A stretch of 64,000 bases of DNA from Flavobacterium caseinilyticum. GTDB taxonomy: Bacteria > Bacteroidota > Bacteroidia > Flavobacteriales > Flavobacteriaceae. Of the stretch, positions 53,557-62,325 are shown one piece after another (position 1 is the first letter of the stretch; each line of letters begins with the position of its first letter). Made by a program: the position numbers and the translations under genes. The notes below the pieces were generated by a model that worked only from the letters and a program-made list of their open reading frames with translations, did no database searches and was not told where the DNA came from. The stretch covers positions 62,001-126,000 of the forward strand of contig NZ_SMFM01000006.1 of the NCBI RefSeq assembly GCF_004349085.1. The letters are read 5' to 3'.

Positions 53557-56409
53557 ATGCCAAAAGATACATCTATAAAATCAGTTTTAATAATAGGCTC
53601 AGGTCCTATTGTTATTGGTCAAGCGTGCGAATTTGATTATGCGGGATCACAATCTGCCCGTTCTATTCGTGAAGAAGGAATTGAAGTTATTCTGATAAAT
53701 TCGAATCCGGCAACAATTATGACGGATCCTTCTATGGCCGATCATATTTATCTGAAACCTTTGACGACCAAATCGATTATCGAAATCCTAAAAGCGCATC
53801 CCCAAATTGATGCTGTTTTACCTACAATGGGAGGACAAACCGCTTTAAACTTGTGTCTGGAAGCCGATGAAAAAGGTATTTGGGCTGATTTTGGAGTGAA
53901 ATTAATTGGGGTTGATGTAAACGCCATCAATATTACCGAAGACAGAGAGCAGTTCAAACAATTGCTTAAAAAAATAGGTGTTCCATCTGCTCCTGCTGAA
54001 ATATGTACGTCTTACCTTAGAGGTAAAGAAATTGCCCAAGAATTTGGTTTTCCGTTAGTAATCCGTCCTTCATTTACTTTAGGGGGAACCGGAGCTGCTA
54101 TTGTTTATAAAAAAGAAGATTTCAACGAGCTTTTGACTCGTGGACTAGAGGCTTCACCCATTCACGAAGTCCTAATTGATAAGGCCTTAATGGGTTGGAA
54201 AGAATATGAATTGGAACTTTTGAGAGATAAAAATGACAATGTTGTTATTATTTGTTCGATCGAAAATATGGATCCAATGGGAATTCACACCGGAGATTCC
54301 ATTACGGTTGCACCAGCAATGACTTTGTCTGATACGACTTTCCAAAAAATGCGTGATTACGCTATCTTGATGATGAGAAGCATCGGAAACTTTGCCGGAG
54401 GTTGTAATGTTCAGTTTGCCGTTTCACCTGACGATAAAGAAGACATTGTAGCCATTGAAATCAATCCTCGTGTATCTCGTTCTTCAGCTTTGGCATCAAA
54501 AGCAACGGGGTATCCTATTGCAAAAATTGCTTCTAAACTGGCTTTGGGGTACAACTTAGATGAATTGCAAAATCAAATTACCAAATCGACTTCGGCATTA
54601 TTCGAACCGACTTTGGATTACGTGATTGTGAAAATACCACGTTGGAACTTCGATAAATTCGAAGGCGCTGACAGAACTTTGGGACTTCAAATGAAATCAG
54701 TAGGTGAAGTGATGGGAATTGGACGCTCGTTCCAAGAAGCCCTGCATAAAGCAACTCAATCATTGGAAATCAAAAGAAATGGTCTGGGTGCTGACGGAAA
54801 AGGATATACTAACTACGAACAAATTATCGAGAAACTGACTTTTGCGAGTTGGGATCGTGTATTTGTGATTTATGATGCAATCGCAATGGGAATTCCATTG
54901 AGTCGTATTCATGAAATCACTAAAATTGATATGTGGTTTTTGAAACAATACGAGGAATTGTATAGTTTGGAGAAGGAAATATCCAAATTTAATTTGGAAA
55001 CTTTGCCAAGAGAATTGCTCTTAGAAGCCAAGCAAAAAGGTTTTGCTGACAGACAAATTGCCCACATGTTAGGTTGTTTGGAAAGCCAAATCCACAATTT
55101 GCGTTCCGAAAAGAACATCAATCGCGTGTTCAAATTGGTTGATACGTGCGCTGCTGAATTCAAGGCAATGACTCCCTTTTATTACTCGACTTTTGAGGCA
55201 GAAATCGAAAAAGCAAACGGAGAACGCTACGTTCACAACGAAAGTATTGTAACCGATAAAAAGAAAATAATTGTTCTTGGGTCAGGCCCAAATAGAATTG
55301 GACAGGGAATAGAGTTTGATTATTCATGTGTTCACGGTGTTTTGGCTGCTAAAGAATGTGGCTACGAAACCATCATGATCAACTGTAATCCGGAAACGGT
55401 TTCGACTGATTTTGACACAGCCGATAAATTGTATTTCGAACCGGTTTTCTGGGAACATATTTACGACATTATCCAACACGAAAAACCAGAAGGCGTAATT
55501 GTCCAATTAGGCGGACAAACGGCTTTGAAAATAGCTGAAAAGCTCGCTAAATACGGAATAAAAATTATTGGAACCAGCTTTGATGCTTTGGATTTAGCCG
55601 AAGATAGAGGACGTTTCTCAGAACTTTTAACCGATTTGAAAATTCCTTTTCCACAATTTGGAATTGCAGAAACGGCTGACGAAGCATCGGCTTTAGCGGA
55701 TGTTTTAGATTTTCCGTTATTGATTCGTCCTTCATATGTGCTGGGTGGTCAGGGAATGAAAATTGTAATTAACAAACAAGAACTGGAAGAACACGTGATC
55801 AATTTATTGAAAACGATTCCAGGAAATAAATTGCTTTTAGACCATTATTTAGATGGTGCGATAGAAGCAGAAGCTGATGCGATTTGTGACGGAGAAAATG
55901 TGTACATCATAGGAATTATGGAGCACATCGAACCTTGCGGAGTGCATTCAGGCGATAGTAACGCCACTTTGCCACCGTTTAACTTAGGCGAATTTGTAAT
56001 GCAACAGATTAAAGATCATACCAAAAATATTGCGTTGGCTTTGAGAACAGTTGGTTTAATCAACATTCAGTTTGCGATAAAAGATGATATTGTTTACATC
56101 ATTGAAGCGAATCCTAGAGCGTCTCGTACCGTTCCATTTATTGCAAAAGCATACGGAGAACCATATGTGAACTATGCGACTAAAGTTATGTTAGGACACA
56201 ATAAAGTTACCGATTTCACTTTCAACCCACAGTTGAAAGGATTTGCGATCAAGCAACCCGTTTTCTCTTTCAGCAAATTCCATAATGTGAACAAAGCATT
56301 AGGACCGGAAATGAAATCAACAGGAGAAAGCATCTTGTTTATTGATGATTTGAAAGACGATCAGTTCTACGAATTGTACTCCAGAAGAAAAATGTATTTG
56401 AGTAAATAA
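53557..56409 (+). CDS. carB: Carbamoyl-phosphate synthase large subunit (lacks MGS-like allosteric domain)
   Basis: 950 residues; the E. coli subunit has about 1073. Two ATP-grasp halves: IGSGPIVIGQACEFDYAGSQ (first, residues ~10-30) and LGSGPNRIGQGIEFDYSCVH (second, ~575-595), with AVLPTMGGQTALNLCLE and VIVQLGGQTALKIAE, NPRVSRSSALASKATGYPIAKI and NPRASRTVPFIAKAYGEPYV. The protein ends at ..FYELYSRRKMYLSK, just where the C-terminal MGS-like allosteric domain (UMP/ornithine sensing) would start. It makes carbamoyl phosphate with CarA for pyrimidine and arginine. carA is not adjacent. Confidence 0.96.
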   Translation: MPKDTSIKSVLIIGSGPIVIGQACEFDYAGSQSARSIREEGIEVILINSNPATIMTDPSMADHIYLKPLTTKSIIEILKAHPQIDAVLPTMGGQTALNLCLEADEKGIWADFGVKLIGVDVNAINITEDREQFKQLLKKIGVPSAPAEICTSYLRGKEIAQEFGFPLVIRPSFTLGGTGAAIVYKKEDFNELLTRGLEASPIHEVLIDKALMGWKEYELELLRDKNDNVVIICSIENMDPMGIHTGDSITVAPAMTLSDTTFQKMRDYAILMMRSIGNFAGGCNVQFAVSPDDKEDIVAIEINPRVSRSSALASKATGYPIAKIASKLALGYNLDELQNQITKSTSALFEPTLDYVIVKIPRWNFDKFEGADRTLGLQMKSVGEVMGIGRSFQEALHKATQSLEIKRNGLGADGKGYTNYEQIIEKLTFASWDRVFVIYDAIAMGIPLSRIHEITKIDMWFLKQYEELYSLEKEISKFNLETLPRELLLEAKQKGFADRQIAHMLGCLESQIHNLRSEKNINRVFKLVDTCAAEFKAMTPFYYSTFEAEIEKANGERYVHNESIVTDKKKIIVLGSGPNRIGQGIEFDYSCVHGVLAAKECGYETIMINCNPETVSTDFDTADKLYFEPVFWEHIYDIIQHEKPEGVIVQLGGQTALKIAEKLAKYGIKIIGTSFDALDLAEDRGRFSELLTDLKIPFPQFGIAETADEASALADVLDFPLLIRPSYVLGGQGMKIVINKQELEEHVINLLKTIPGNKLLLDHYLDGAIEAEADAICDGENVYIIGIMEHIEPCGVHSGDSNATLPPFNLGEFVMQQIKDHTKNIALALRTVGLINIQFAIKDDIVYIIEANPRASRTVPFIAKAYGEPYVNYATKVMLGHNKVTDFTFNPQLKGFAIKQPVFSFSKFHNVNKALGPEMKSTGESILFIDDLKDDQFYELYSRRKMYLSK

Positions 56410-56442
56410 AAACTTGAATTTTTATATTGAAAAAGCCCCATT

Positions 56443-56487
56443 TTGAACATGCCCCAAATAGTGTCTAACTTTTTGGGGCATGTTCAA
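56443..56487. repeat. 15-bp perfect inverted repeat after carB, IS3-terminus-like
   Basis: ttgaacatgccccaa / ttggggcatgttcaa (56443-56457 and 56473-56487). The loop reads atagtgtctaactttt. The words 'gtgtctaactttttgggg' resemble terminal inverted repeats of IS3-group elements (from memory). No transposase is nearby, so it may be a remnant or a hairpin serving as terminator for carB. Confidence 0.5.
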
Positions 56488-56523
56488 AGGGACTTTATAA
56501 ATATCAAAACACTAAACTTATCT

Positions 56524-57411
56524 CTACTTTAATTTCTCCTTGAAAAAATCAATCGTTCGTGTCCAAGATAAAGTCGCGGCTTTTTCATCGTATCTGGGCG
56601 TAGTATTGTTATGAAAACCATGATTCACGCCTTCATAGAAGTAAGCAATATGTTCTACTTTGTTCTTTTTGAGTATAGCTTCAAAAGCGGGCCAGCCTTC
56701 ATTTACTCGGGTGTCTAAACTGGCATAATGCGCCATGATTGGCGTTTTAATTTTGTCGGCCTCTTCAGCAGTGGGCTGTCCTCCATAATACGGGACCGCG
56801 GCACATAATTTTGGGATTTTGACCGCCATCATATTGGCAATCCAACCGCCAAAACAAAATCCTACCACACCAATATGACCATTGCAATCTTTGTGCGATT
56901 TTAGGTATTTGTAAGCTGCAATAAAGTCTTCTAGCATTTCTTCACGGGTACGTTTTTTTTGTAATTCCCTTCCCGCATCATCATTTCCGGGATAACCGCC
57001 CAAGGGAGATAAGGCATCGGGTGCCAATGTGATGAATCCTTCCACAGCGGCTCTTCGTCCTACATCTTCAATATATGGATTTAGTCCGCGGTTTTCATGT
57101 ACCACTATGATTCCCGGCAGTTTCTTTTTGGCTACTGTTGGTTGTGATAAAAGTCCTTTGATTGTTCCGCCGCCTTTTGGAGAATCGTAGGTTATAAATT
57201 CTGATTTTAACCTTGGATCACCGGGTTTTATCAAAATGGAATCCACGTAATTAGGAGTCATAAAACTCAAAAGTGACGGCAGCGTGAGCGTTCCTACCGC
57301 AAATAACGATAGTTTTTCTACGAATCGTCTTCTGTCAATTTTGTTGTGGGCGTAATCATCGTATAAGTCAAATACTTCCTGACTGATATCTTCTTTGGTT
57401 AGTTGTTTCAT
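56524..57411 (-). CDS. Dienelactone hydrolase family protein, Tat-like signal
   Basis: 295 residues. N-terminal twin-arginine-like region DRRRFVEKLSLFAVGTLTLPSLLSFM (about residues 26-50), suggesting export to the periplasm. Hydrolase body has VVHENRGLNPYIEDVGRR, GVVGFCFGGWIANMMA (nucleophile Cys in GFCFGG), and VNHGFHNNT (catalytic His). Cys nucleophile and His are as in dienelactone hydrolase. Substrate unknown. Convergent with carB. Confidence 0.88.
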   Translation of the reverse strand: MKQLTKEDISQEVFDLYDDYAHNKIDRRRFVEKLSLFAVGTLTLPSLLSFMTPNYVDSILIKPGDPRLKSEFITYDSPKGGGTIKGLLSQPTVAKKKLPGIIVVHENRGLNPYIEDVGRRAAVEGFITLAPDALSPLGGYPGNDDAGRELQKKRTREEMLEDFIAAYKYLKSHKDCNGHIGVVGFCFGGWIANMMAVKIPKLCAAVPYYGGQPTAEEADKIKTPIMAHYASLDTRVNEGWPAFEAILKKNKVEHIAYFYEGVNHGFHNNTTPRYDEKAATLSWTRTIDFFKEKLK

Positions 57412-57475
57412 AGCATTTTTTTTGATGCAACTAATTTAGGAAAAAAAGCCAGTTCTAATTTTAATTTGCTTCAAA

Positions 57476-58432
57476 TTATTCCTCTTTTAAAAATTCAAAT
57501 AATTCATCATCCTGAAGAATAGTTACTTTACTGCAGTGGGAAAGATGCGAAAAGAAATATGGCCTTTTAGAATTGAAGCAACCAATGTTCACTACTCGGA
57601 ATTTTCCGGTACACTCTTGGCTACCTTCTGATGAATATCGGTTTATCAGATATCCTTGATTCATTGGTTGCAACCAAAACCAACTTCCTGCCACTTCACC
57701 ACTTAACCATTGGCTGTCTTGCGGGATATTTTCCGGTCTTGTTGGTGCCGGCAGCGTGTTTTTTACGTTTTCTTTGGAATATGAAGTAGAATGATACTGC
57801 TGTTTTTCTGTACTATTAGTTACACTATTTTTGGGGATGGTGATTTTACCCGAAAGAAAGTCAACATTAGTTATCGGCATTGGTTTTAAAGGCCATAAAT
57901 AGCGAAGTTTAAAACGGTATTTTAGTGCTGGTGTTCCCGCTAAAATTCCGTTTCTCACAAACCGGCAACAATTAATACCATTAAGGACAAATGGACCAAA
58001 AGGTATTGCGTCTTTGCTTTGCAGTTGTTTTATTTTGGATCTGGAAGAATCAATATTTACAGCACAATAAGAAGCATACAAGGGCCCTGCACCATAAGTG
58101 GTTTTGTTATTCTGTACTTCGTTCAATATTTCTTTAATATTCGCTATTTTATTATCGGCGAAATTTGCCTTTGTACGAATTTCAAGATTTGAATCGGTGG
58201 CAACGTCCCGAATCCGACCATGCTGAAAAGGAGCATGATATCTTCCACAATCAAAATAGGAGCAGTGTCCGGAAACAGCATCGACCAAAATCAATGAAGC
58301 ATGGCCCACTTTGTATTGGAAGTTTTTATTATGACCTATCCATCGCATCGGTGTGTCATACCATGATCCAGGCTGTTTCCCGTTAAATTCAGGCCAGGCA
58401 ATAGCAATTGCCATTCCGTTGAAGTTGCTCAT
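57476..58432 (-). CDS. DUF6695 family protein
   Basis: 318 residues from MSNFNGMAIAIAWPEFNGKQPGSWYD (ATG at 58432; earlier in-frame ATG gives a non-homologous 50-residue extension overlapping the next gene). It has YKVGHASLILVDAVSGHCSYFDCGRYHAPFQHGRIRD with a conserved His, and FVLNGINCCRFVRNGILAG with a Cys pair. These look like a papain/NlpC-type Cys-His arrangement, but this is unproved. The DUF6695 label is from memory of the sequence type. The next gene on the minus strand ends 13 bp upstream of its start. Confidence 0.65.
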   Translation of the reverse strand: MSNFNGMAIAIAWPEFNGKQPGSWYDTPMRWIGHNKNFQYKVGHASLILVDAVSGHCSYFDCGRYHAPFQHGRIRDVATDSNLEIRTKANFADNKIANIKEILNEVQNNKTTYGAGPLYASYCAVNIDSSRSKIKQLQSKDAIPFGPFVLNGINCCRFVRNGILAGTPALKYRFKLRYLWPLKPMPITNVDFLSGKITIPKNSVTNSTEKQQYHSTSYSKENVKNTLPAPTRPENIPQDSQWLSGEVAGSWFWLQPMNQGYLINRYSSEGSQECTGKFRVVNIGCFNSKRPYFFSHLSHCSKVTILQDDELFEFLKEE

Positions 58433-58445
58433 TTTGAAAGATTTA

Positions 58446-59060
58446 TTAAGGTTGTTTATTCCTTCTGGGACTTGGCATTGTCCTGAAAACAATATCCCAA
58501 ATCGGCGTTGTAACACCAAAGGCCTGGTTGTCATTCTTATGATGGTGGACATGGTGATGTTTCCATAAATACCGGAATACATTCCTCGGAGGACGTCTGG
58601 TATGAATTAAATAATGTACCAAAAGATAGGAAGCATATCCAAACAAAAAACCGGGAAAAAAAAAGAAAGAATATTGTCCCATTACAATCCAATATATGAA
58701 AAAAAAGAAACCCGATAGTACTACAGCCAATGGCAGCGGTAACGCCAAACGCTCTTTATCTTGCGGTGTTGCGTGATGAATTCCGTGAATCTTGAATTGC
58801 CATTTTTCTGTGTTGGTGTATTCTCCTGAATGAAAAACGAATCGATGAATGAGATATTCTGCAAGGGTGAAAAATAGAAATCCTAAAATGAATATAATTA
58901 GTTCATTCATGATATTTAAGGGCACTTTGATCGAACTCACTGTAAACAATACTAACGCTGTAAAAGCTAATATGGCGATCACAATCAGTGCATTCGTGCG
59001 AGAGTATTTTTCTAATAAAGGATTATGAAAAAGCGGAATAGTTTTGTTTTTAGGTATCAT
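58446..59060 (-). CDS. Sterol desaturase / fatty acid hydroxylase family protein
   Basis: 204 residues, four or so membrane helices. The di-iron His clusters are visible: EYLIHRFVFHS (about 65-75), FKIHGIHHATP (about 88-98), LVHYLIHTRRPPRN (~148-161) and LWKHHHVHHHKND (~166-178). It hydroxylates lipid acyl chains (fatty acid 2-hydroxylase type), or possibly acts on carotenoid or sphingolipid. Not a CrtZ-type carotene hydroxylase by pattern. 13 bp before DUF6695 on the same strand. Confidence 0.88.
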   Translation of the reverse strand: MIPKNKTIPLFHNPLLEKYSRTNALIVIAILAFTALVLFTVSSIKVPLNIMNELIIFILGFLFFTLAEYLIHRFVFHSGEYTNTEKWQFKIHGIHHATPQDKERLALPLPLAVVLSGFFFFIYWIVMGQYSFFFFPGFLFGYASYLLVHYLIHTRRPPRNVFRYLWKHHHVHHHKNDNQAFGVTTPIWDIVFRTMPSPRRNKQP

Positions 59061-59148
59061 ATTTCTTTGTTTTTTTTGCTTCTAACACTGCAAATTAAGA
59101 ATAGGGAATGTTTTGATTTTTGCTGACCACTGTTCTACAAAAGAATTT

Positions 59149-59586
59149 TTAATTCACTTGTTTTTCTTCAAAGTTCACCATCCAGTTCACCCCAAATTTA
59201 TCAGTAAATGTGCCAAAATAGGCACCCCAAAATGTGTCTTCCATTGGCATTTCTACTTTTCCACCGGCAGAAAGCGCATGGAATAATTTATCGGCTTCCT
59301 CTTTGTTATCAGGATTCACCAGCAGCGAAAAATTATTTCCGAAAATAGTTTTTGTTCCAAATGATTCGAAGCTGTCACTTCCCATTATGGCTGTTTCTTT
59401 ACTTATGGGAAGGGAAACATGCATTATTTTTTCTGCATCAGCAGGAGGACAGGTTTTGCCTTCCTGCATTGGCATTGCCTTGAATCTTTCAAAATAAGAA
59501 AATTGACCGCCAAAAACTGATTTGTAGAATAGAAATGCTTCTTCACAGTTCCCATTATAAGTGATATACGAATTTACTGTTACCAT
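59149..59586 (-). CDS. VOC-superfamily protein (PhnB/3-dmu-9-methyltransferase-like)
   Basis: 145 residues, beta-alpha-beta-beta-beta repeats of the glyoxalase/VOC fold. NSYITYNGNCEEAFLFYKSVFGGQFSYFERFK, IMHVSLPISKETAIMGSD, NFSLLVNPDNKEEADKLFHALSAGGKVEMPMEDTFWGAYFGTFTDKFGVNWMVNFE. The FGxxWM ending marks PhnB-like members. Ligand unknown. Confidence 0.9.
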   Translation of the reverse strand: MVTVNSYITYNGNCEEAFLFYKSVFGGQFSYFERFKAMPMQEGKTCPPADAEKIMHVSLPISKETAIMGSDSFESFGTKTIFGNNFSLLVNPDNKEEADKLFHALSAGGKVEMPMEDTFWGAYFGTFTDKFGVNWMVNFEEKQVN

Positions 59587-59641
59587 AACAATTGTATTTA
59601 AATAATTGTTTCCTTTATTTTTTCAAAATTTAGAATCGGAG

Positions 59642-60286
59642 TTATTCATTTTTTGTTATCAAATACCTTTTGTACCAGTCAATTGCCAAATCCGCGACTT
59701 CGATCAATTTCCCGGGCTCTTCAAATAGATGCGTGGCTCCCGAAACTATTTTCATCTCTTTTACAGATTCTAAACGTTCTAAAGCCATTTTATTCATTCC
59801 AATTACCGGGACATCGAGACCACCCACGATCAGAAGGGTAGGAGCGGTTACTTGCTGCAATTCGTTCATTGCTAAATCTGGGCGTCCGCCGCGGGAAACT
59901 ACAGCTTTTATTTTTTCTTTAAAATGTGCAGCGGCCCGCAATGCCGATGCGGCGCCCGTACTTGCTCCGAAATAACCAATAGGAAGATCTTTACTGCTTT
60001 CGTATTCCGTGAGCCACTGCGTGGTTTCTATCAATCGTTCGCTCAGTAGATCAATACTGAATCTGTTCTCGTAGATTTCATCTTCCGCTTCAGTGAGTAG
60101 GTCAAGCAGAAGAGTTCCAATGTTTTTTTTCTGAATCATTTCCGCAACCATTCTGTTTCGCGAGCTAAATCTGCTACTGCCGCTTCCGTGCGAAAAAACA
60201 ACTATTCCGGCAGCATTTTCCGGGATTACTAAATCTCCTTTCAGCGTAACTGCCGATAAAGCAATATCCATATCTAATTTTTCCAT
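59642..60286 (-). CDS. Dienelactone hydrolase-like alpha/beta hydrolase
   Basis: 214 residues. GIVVFSHGSGSSRFSSRNRMVAEMI (oxyanion region), nucleophile Ser in IGYFGASTGAASALRAA (GxSxG), Asp in LLIVGGLDVPVIGMN, and His in VSGATHLFEEPGKL. It lies just downstream of a phosphoribosyltransferase gene; in some bacteria these two domains are fused into one protein, so they may act together. Gap between them is 32 bp. Confidence 0.88.
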   Translation of the reverse strand: MEKLDMDIALSAVTLKGDLVIPENAAGIVVFSHGSGSSRFSSRNRMVAEMIQKKNIGTLLLDLLTEAEDEIYENRFSIDLLSERLIETTQWLTEYESSKDLPIGYFGASTGAASALRAAAHFKEKIKAVVSRGGRPDLAMNELQQVTAPTLLIVGGLDVPVIGMNKMALERLESVKEMKIVSGATHLFEEPGKLIEVADLAIDWYKRYLITKNE

Positions 60287-60318
60287 TATTTTTTATTTTT
60301 AAAAGTCATTTAAATTTT

Positions 60319-60954
60319 TCATTCGGTTATGGTTGGAACCGTTAATAACTCGATTACCTCTTCATCTTCCACTTGATTAAAATCCTCATAGAATCCTCCG
60401 ACTCCGCTAAAATATTTAGAGGCAATCAGGTAAATAAATTCATCTGCTTTTTTTTCAAATACTGATACCGTTTCAAAAGGTAAAACAGGAACGGCAACGA
60501 TTATTTTTACAGGATTTCTTTTTCTTAACATCTCTATACTGGCCAAAAGGGTATTTCCGGTTGCAATGCCGTCATCTACCAAGATTACATTTTTCCCCTT
60601 AATATCCACTGGCTTCTTATGGCCCATATACAATGCATACTTATCCTGCATCAATTTTCGCAACCGCACAGTTTCAGCTTTAATATATTCTGTAGGTATA
60701 TTAGGATGCTCATCCAGTATCATCGAATCCATTGATAAGGCACCGATAGCAAATTCCTTATTATAAGGATGTCCAATTTTTTTGGAGATTGCAATATCTA
60801 ATGGGAGATGTAAACTTTTTGCTATTACAAATCCAACAGGCACTCCACCGCGTGGAACAGCAAGAACGACACTGTTGCTGTCCTGATATTTTTTTAATTT
60901 TTCTGAAAGTAACAGACCGGCTTCAATTCTATCTTTTAGCATCTTGTTGTACAT
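60319..60954 (-). CDS. Phosphoribosyltransferase
   Basis: 211 residues from MYNKMLKDRIEAGLLLSEKL (ATG at 60954; the frame is open further upstream, but this start fits best). PRTase fold with LAVPRGGVPVGFVIAK, IGHPYNKEFAIGAL, and the PRPP-binding motif VILVDDGIATGNTLLASIEMLR. The pattern is the type I PRTase that is paired or fused with dienelactone-hydrolase domains. Acceptor base unknown. Confidence 0.88.
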   Translation of the reverse strand: MYNKMLKDRIEAGLLLSEKLKKYQDSNSVVLAVPRGGVPVGFVIAKSLHLPLDIAISKKIGHPYNKEFAIGALSMDSMILDEHPNIPTEYIKAETVRLRKLMQDKYALYMGHKKPVDIKGKNVILVDDGIATGNTLLASIEMLRKRNPVKIIVAVPVLPFETVSVFEKKADEFIYLIASKYFSGVGGFYEDFNQVEDEEVIELLTVPTITE

Positions 60955-60990
60955 ACCGTTTTGATTATAGAATATATAAAAATACAACAT

Positions 60991-61390
60991 AAAGATACTG
61001 ATTTTCAGTTAGTTTGCGTTTTAATAATTTTATTTTCTTTCTTTTTTAATTGAAGATTTGGCATTGAAAGTTCTTCGGTTTAATTAATAAAAATGCTTAC
61101 TTGGATTATCGGTTTATCCACAATTTTAATCGATCTGATGAAATTGGCTTTGTGGCCAAGATGATTAGAAACTGCCCTTTATAGAAAATTAGTGTAGCGA
61201 CTCTAAAGCGTAAAGCATGTTAGCAAGTGTGATCAGCTGAAAATAGTACGATTACAATAATTTATTGGACAATGTTGATGGTAAATTAAATGGATCTGGC
61301 AGCGTCAATTTAAAATAATACTGTAGTTTTTCAAATTATTTTTTATAATGTTAAATTAAAATTTTACATTTGTTTATTAAATTAGAGTAA
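60991..61390. other. Intergenic region before the carotenoid operon
   Basis: 400 bp between divergent genes. A TACATTTG box (61365-61372) lies about 19 bp before the MerR ATG at 61391, so its transcript would be nearly leaderless. No coding or repeat feature recognised in the rest. Confidence 0.55.
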
Positions 61391-62290
61391 ATGATAAACA
61401 ATGTCAAAAGTGTATTCAGTATAAAAGATCTGGAAAACATTTCAGGAATAAAAGCGCATACCATACGGATTTGGGAGAAAAGATACGATATACTTCAACC
61501 TATGCGTACCGAAACTAATATCAGGTTATACGATTTGGCAAGTTTGCAAAAACTGCTGAATATTACTTTGTTACATGACTACGGGTATAAAATTTCTAAA
61601 ATTGCAACCTATCCTCAAGAAAAAATACCTGCACTTGTCAGAGAAATAATTTCCAATAAAACTGCTAAAAGCCATGCTATTAGCGAGTTTAAGATGGCGA
61701 TGATGAACTTTGACCAAGAATTATTTTTCAATACTTATAATTGGTTAATTGCTGAAAAATCATTTAAAGAAGTGTTTCACGAGGTCTTCCTGCCGCTGCT
61801 GAATGAAATTGGATTATTATGGCAAGCGGAAACCATAACACCGGCGCATGAACATTTTATCAGTTATTTAATCAAACAAAAATTACTTACAAATACAGAA
61901 AAACTGCAGGTTTTAAAGCAAACGAAAACCGATAAAGTTTTTGTGCTTTCTCTTCCAATGAACGAAATCCACGAGTTGGGTCTAATGTATTTGCATTATG
62001 AAATTTTACTGAATGGTTACAAGGGAATCTATTTGGGCGAAAGCATGCCCATTGAAAATTTGAAGGATTTAAAAAATCATTTTGATTCCATTACTTATGT
62101 TACCTATCTTACAGTTCAACCGGAACGGTCAGTCATCAACGAATATGTTGAGAAAATGGCTCTGGAGCTGCTTGATGAAAATACCGAATTATGGTATTTA
62201 GGCAGATTAACAGAATTTATTAATACAGACGTTCTGTCGGATAAAGTTTCTATTTTTAATTCTATTGCAGAATTAGTAGATAAATTATAG
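61391..62290 (+). CDS. MerR-family regulator with CarH-like cobalamin-binding motifs
   Basis: 299 residues. An N-terminal MerR helix-turn-helix (FSIKDLENISGIKAHTIRIWEKRYDILQPMR, residues 9-39) is followed by a helical bundle and then a Rossmann-like domain. The cobalamin signature of CarH/LitR-type light sensors is present: W144-x9-E154-H155 (LLWQAETITPAHEHF) and E192-x-H194-x-x-G197 (NEIHELG), where His in ExHxxG is the lower cobalt ligand. The residue after the Trp is Gln145, where characterised CarH proteins have His. It sits directly before crtI, so it probably represses carotenoid genes in the dark; light response is inference. Confidence 0.85.
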   Translation: MINNVKSVFSIKDLENISGIKAHTIRIWEKRYDILQPMRTETNIRLYDLASLQKLLNITLLHDYGYKISKIATYPQEKIPALVREIISNKTAKSHAISEFKMAMMNFDQELFFNTYNWLIAEKSFKEVFHEVFLPLLNEIGLLWQAETITPAHEHFISYLIKQKLLTNTEKLQVLKQTKTDKVFVLSLPMNEIHELGLMYLHYEILLNGYKGIYLGESMPIENLKDLKNHFDSITYVTYLTVQPERSVINEYVEKMALELLDENTELWYLGRLTEFINTDVLSDKVSIFNSIAELVDKL

Positions 62291-62309
62291 GTTTCGTTTA
62301 AACATTTTG

Positions 62310-62317
62310 TATATTTG
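62310..62317 (+). promoter_or_regulatory. -7 box of crtI, nearly leaderless
   Basis: TATATTTG (62310-62317) lies only 8 bp before the crtI ATG at 62326, so transcription would start within a few bases of the start codon. It sits in the 35-bp gap between the regulator and crtI. No clear -33 TTTG at the expected distance. A regulator-binding site near here is plausible. Confidence 0.6.
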
Positions 62318-62325
62318 CTAAACAA

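Noticed and set aside
58446..59060. Fatty acid hydroxylase as the carotene hydroxylase CrtZ of the carotenoid cluster
   Set aside because: Its size and His clusters fit the general fatty acid hydroxylase type, and it lies on the other strand, 2.3 kb away behind other genes.
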